Position numbers and translations under genes: made by a program. The notes under the pieces are model-generated. The model worked only from the letters and a program-made list of their open reading frames with translations. It was not told the DNA's origin and ran no database searches. DNA of 64,000 nucleotides from Fasciolopsis buskii. Taxonomy: Eukaryota > Platyhelminthes > Trematoda > Plagiorchiida > Fasciolidae. Below are positions 61,548-64,000 of the stretch, piece after piece (the first letter of the stretch is position 1; each line of letters begins with the position of its first letter). The DNA lies in assembly GCA_008360955.1 (NCBI GenBank), contig LUCM01006281.1, positions 186,024 to 250,023 of the forward strand, given 5' to 3'.

Positions 61548-62093
61548 GTTCGCTTATTCAGATACTACTTACAGTTTATATATATGTACTTATAATGTCA
61601 ACAATAAATGGGTGACTGGACAGAATTTGCAGTTATTCCAGCTTGTCACCTATTCTTACCCAATGCTGTCCTGTCCTGATTTCTATGTCGGCAATCCTAT
61701 TTAGTATACATTGCCAGAATCAAGCTTATATCTTCGTGAAGCTCTTTACTGAATGGGTCATAGAAGGACGGCAACCGTGGTTGCCTGCACTACCCAAAAG
61801 GAGAGAACAAATACACCGATATTAAGGCAGGAGAACACGAGATACGCATTTCTGGTCAACGGCAATGAACGAAAAGCCGGTTGTCGTTCCAGGGAAATTT
61901 TGTTAACTCATCCAGAAACCACCGATTTCTAAGAGCGTTCTTGCCGTATTTTGTCGCGTTCCTGAGGTTAGGTTAGCTCAACTGATAAAGAATTATCAAC
62001 GGATGGAACTTGAGTTTCTTCTGTGAGCTTTTCAACGAGGAGCCTACATGCGCACTCTTCTGGATAAAAACAATACAATAAAGCTGGTGTAAT

Positions 62094-62113
62094 ACATATA
62101 TATATATATATAT
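62094..62113. repeat. (TA)n microsatellite
   Basis: About 20 bases of TA. Related TA/GT-rich sequence recurs at 62330-62385. Confidence 0.85.
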
Positions 62114-62441
62114 GTTTATATTTGTATTATTTCCTCAAACCTGGAAACAAGCATGGCCTCAAGGCCACAACAAACAAAAGAGGATACTACAGAACAGACA
62201 TAAAAGTCAAACACCAAAAACTTGTTCCGGTTCTTGTATTTTTACCTCAAGCATTTCGCGACTTTTCGTTGTTTTGGTTTTTACGGTGCCCGAGTTTCCA
62301 GGGCAGGCTAAACAATATATGCGCTTATAAATGTATATAATGTGTGTATAATATGGAATATCCAATATATACGTATATATATGTTAGAGGTTAGGTGGCG
62401 TACGTTGAGTCATAACGCTTATTGTGAAGTTTCGATCCAAA

Positions 62442-63540
62442 CTAGGACTCGCTGTCAAACGTGAATGAGTGATTGAATGGGATCGCTAGTTCCGTTCGTT
62501 TCAGTGCATTGCCCGTCTGTTTGTCTCCATTCTCCATCGTGGTTCTTTTTAAGATGGCGGCATGTTTATCAATCTGCACTTGACGAGTGAACCAGTTATT
62601 CATATGGGGGGCTTCCAGAATCAGTTGCACCCCATTCTATTTGCCCGGCTGACTACCTTTGCATTGTTGATGGTGACCTCACGGCCTGTTTGAATAGTGC
62701 CTCCACATCTGCGAGTGTGGGTCAGCGCGTCGCAGGGCTAAGCTGTGTTCGTGCAAGCGTGTGCGTAAATGTTTACGTTGTCTCACCGACATATTGTCTG
62801 TCACACCCGCGGCATGGGATGGCACAAGGTACACCTGATTGGTCGTGATTGGTCTGCACGATCTTTTCCGTTAAAGAGAGCTGACCACAGGGTGCCGATC
62901 CGTTTGTGGGCAGTCGTGATATCTAGCGGACGTAGGATGCATTCGACCGCCTCGGATCCTCCTCATATGTATGGAATTACCACGATCGTTTTACTCCTCT
63001 TGGTATGTGCCCTATGTTTTTTGCGAATATAGGCGTTGACAAAGGATTCTGGATATCAGTTAACCGCAAATAAATGGAACAATCTAAATTGCTCTTCTTT
63101 CCGTAGGTGCTGTTTAGTGCAGTGTGTCAACCCGATGGAACAAGGTACATACACGGCTTTTTAAGTGGCAGGTCGGGTGTTTAGTTTTAAAATTGATTAT
63201 GCCGTCCGTCGTCGTCGGTTTTTTGTAGACGGTTGCCTCTATGCTCCCGTATGGTCACCTCAACTAGTATGTCGAGAAACGATAGAGTGCAGTCTTTCTC
63301 CCATTCGTTCAAGAATGCTATGCTGGGCACCACTGCGTTTAGGAGTAGAAGGAATTGGCCCATTTGTGTTCTTTCTAACACAACAAACATATCAACATAT
63401 CAACATACCGGAACCACCAGCGTGAGCAGTTTAATCAAATGCCTTTGTCTCGAACTCTTTCATGGATGCTCCATCTAACAAGTCTGATAGTGGTAATCCC
63501 ATAGACGTTCCTCTTATTTGCTGATGAACAGATACACTGA
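62442..63540 (-). mobile_element. Penelope-like element, RT and GIY-YIG parts, degenerate
   Basis: The minus strand can be read across frames as the C-terminal half of a Penelope-like element. RT block RGTSMGLPLSDLL (near 63520-63480) comes first, then YVD followed by FVVLERTQMGQFLLLLNAVV and NEWEKDCTLSFLDILVE (63390-63230). A connecting region follows (EEQFRLFHL, then NPYESFVN-like and RAHTKRSKTIVVIPY, about 63110-62960). The endonuclease end is RQRKHLRTRLHEHSLALRRA (about 62780-62720) and LILEAPHMNN with INKHA-like IDKHAA (62630-62530). Stops and frameshifts are frequent. It is a different lineage from the copy at 48.4-50.3 kb, judging by the endonuclease sequence (TRLHEHSLALRR against DRVREHHPPWL). 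Confidence 0.7.
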
Positions 63541-64000
63541 ACAGTAGATACGTTTCCATGCACAATTCAATCTACTTCATGAAATTAACAGTGAATATCG
63601 CCGATTTGTCTCATAAGTTGGAGTCAATGATGTGACATGAAATTAAACCACAGTTCCGTACGTTTCTAACTTCAGCGTTACATTCAGAAGGGAGGAGAAA
63701 GACTCGACCCCCAGAGCTCCAAATATAAAAGTGGTCTCTGCACGCATGCACGGATCCGATTACCACGAATGCTAATTCGACCAAATTCGCCTAGATCTTC
63801 GTTCAAAACTCACTATGGTTAATCGAGCAAAAACAACCGAAAGGTCTCCAGACAGTCAATACAACTGTAGTTTATTTATCATTATCTAACGAATAAAACT
63901 CATTGGCTAATTGTCTTCAATCTCTCGGGTTTAAAGTCTTTTTCTGTCTTCGTTTTGAGTAAAGCTCCCTTCACCTACAAGCGTTTCGTGGAAGTCAGAC
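63541..64000. other. no recognised gene; flank of Penelope-like element
   Basis: Upstream of the RT reading on the minus strand. It may hold the N-terminal part of the same element, but no motif is readable. Confidence 0.35.

Noticed and set aside
62769..63478. Plus-strand open frames at 62769-63032 and 63165-63478
   Set aside because: They are antisense shadows of the minus-strand Penelope-like element.
1..64000. CRISPR arrays, bacterial operons, rRNA genes
   Set aside because: No regularly spaced repeats, no ribosome-binding-site-led gene runs and no rRNA-like conserved sequence were seen. Splice-site-bounded exons show eukaryotic DNA.

Overview
The window looks like AT-rich nuclear DNA of a metazoan with long introns and many worn repeats. 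The repeats (two Penelope-like elements with GIY-YIG endonuclease, CR1-like and RTE-like LINE remnants, tRNA-derived SINEs) and a ciliary gene with an 8 kb intron point to a parasitic flatworm, most likely a trematode. That is inference from repeat style and gene structure, not from a species marker. No bacterial features (operons, ribosome binding sites, CRISPR) are present.

The best-supported genes are a head-to-head pair of paralogues, each with a two-exon coding region and an N-terminal PB1 domain. Copy A is on the minus strand (exon 1 25303-25471, exon 2 14971-15371, intron 9.9 kb). Copy B is on the plus strand (exon 1 29486-29651, exon 2 32099-32781, intron 2.4 kb). Both introns are phase 1 and cut the PB1 domain at the same codon, just before the acidic OPCA motif. 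The domain most resembles that of sequestosome-1/p62, but neither protein shows a ZZ finger or UBA domain. Both end in a similar basic helix.

The second recognised gene is the 3' end of DRC1 (nexin-dynein regulatory complex subunit 1), minus strand, with its last two coding exons at 56172-56343 and 47704-47754. Its 8.4 kb intron carries a rearranged Penelope-like element and SINEs.

Layout: 1-14.9 kb is repeat-rich with no recognised gene (RTE fragment at 5.6-6.2 kb, LTR-like promoter block at 11.6-12.0 kb, SINE at 13.2 kb). 15-32.8 kb is the PB1 pair, with a CR1-like LINE in the long intron of copy A. 34.8-38.3 kb is an inverted repeat whose spacer holds a small cysteine-containing secreted-type ORF with one internal stop. 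41-45 kb holds exon-like ORFs I could not assign. 47.7-56.3 kb is the DRC1 tail. 57.8-61.5 kb has several exon-like segments, one with a poly(A) signal. 62.4-63.5 kb is a degenerate Penelope-like element.

Exon boundaries were read by eye from splice consensus and frame. Families were assigned from motifs remembered, not from searches.
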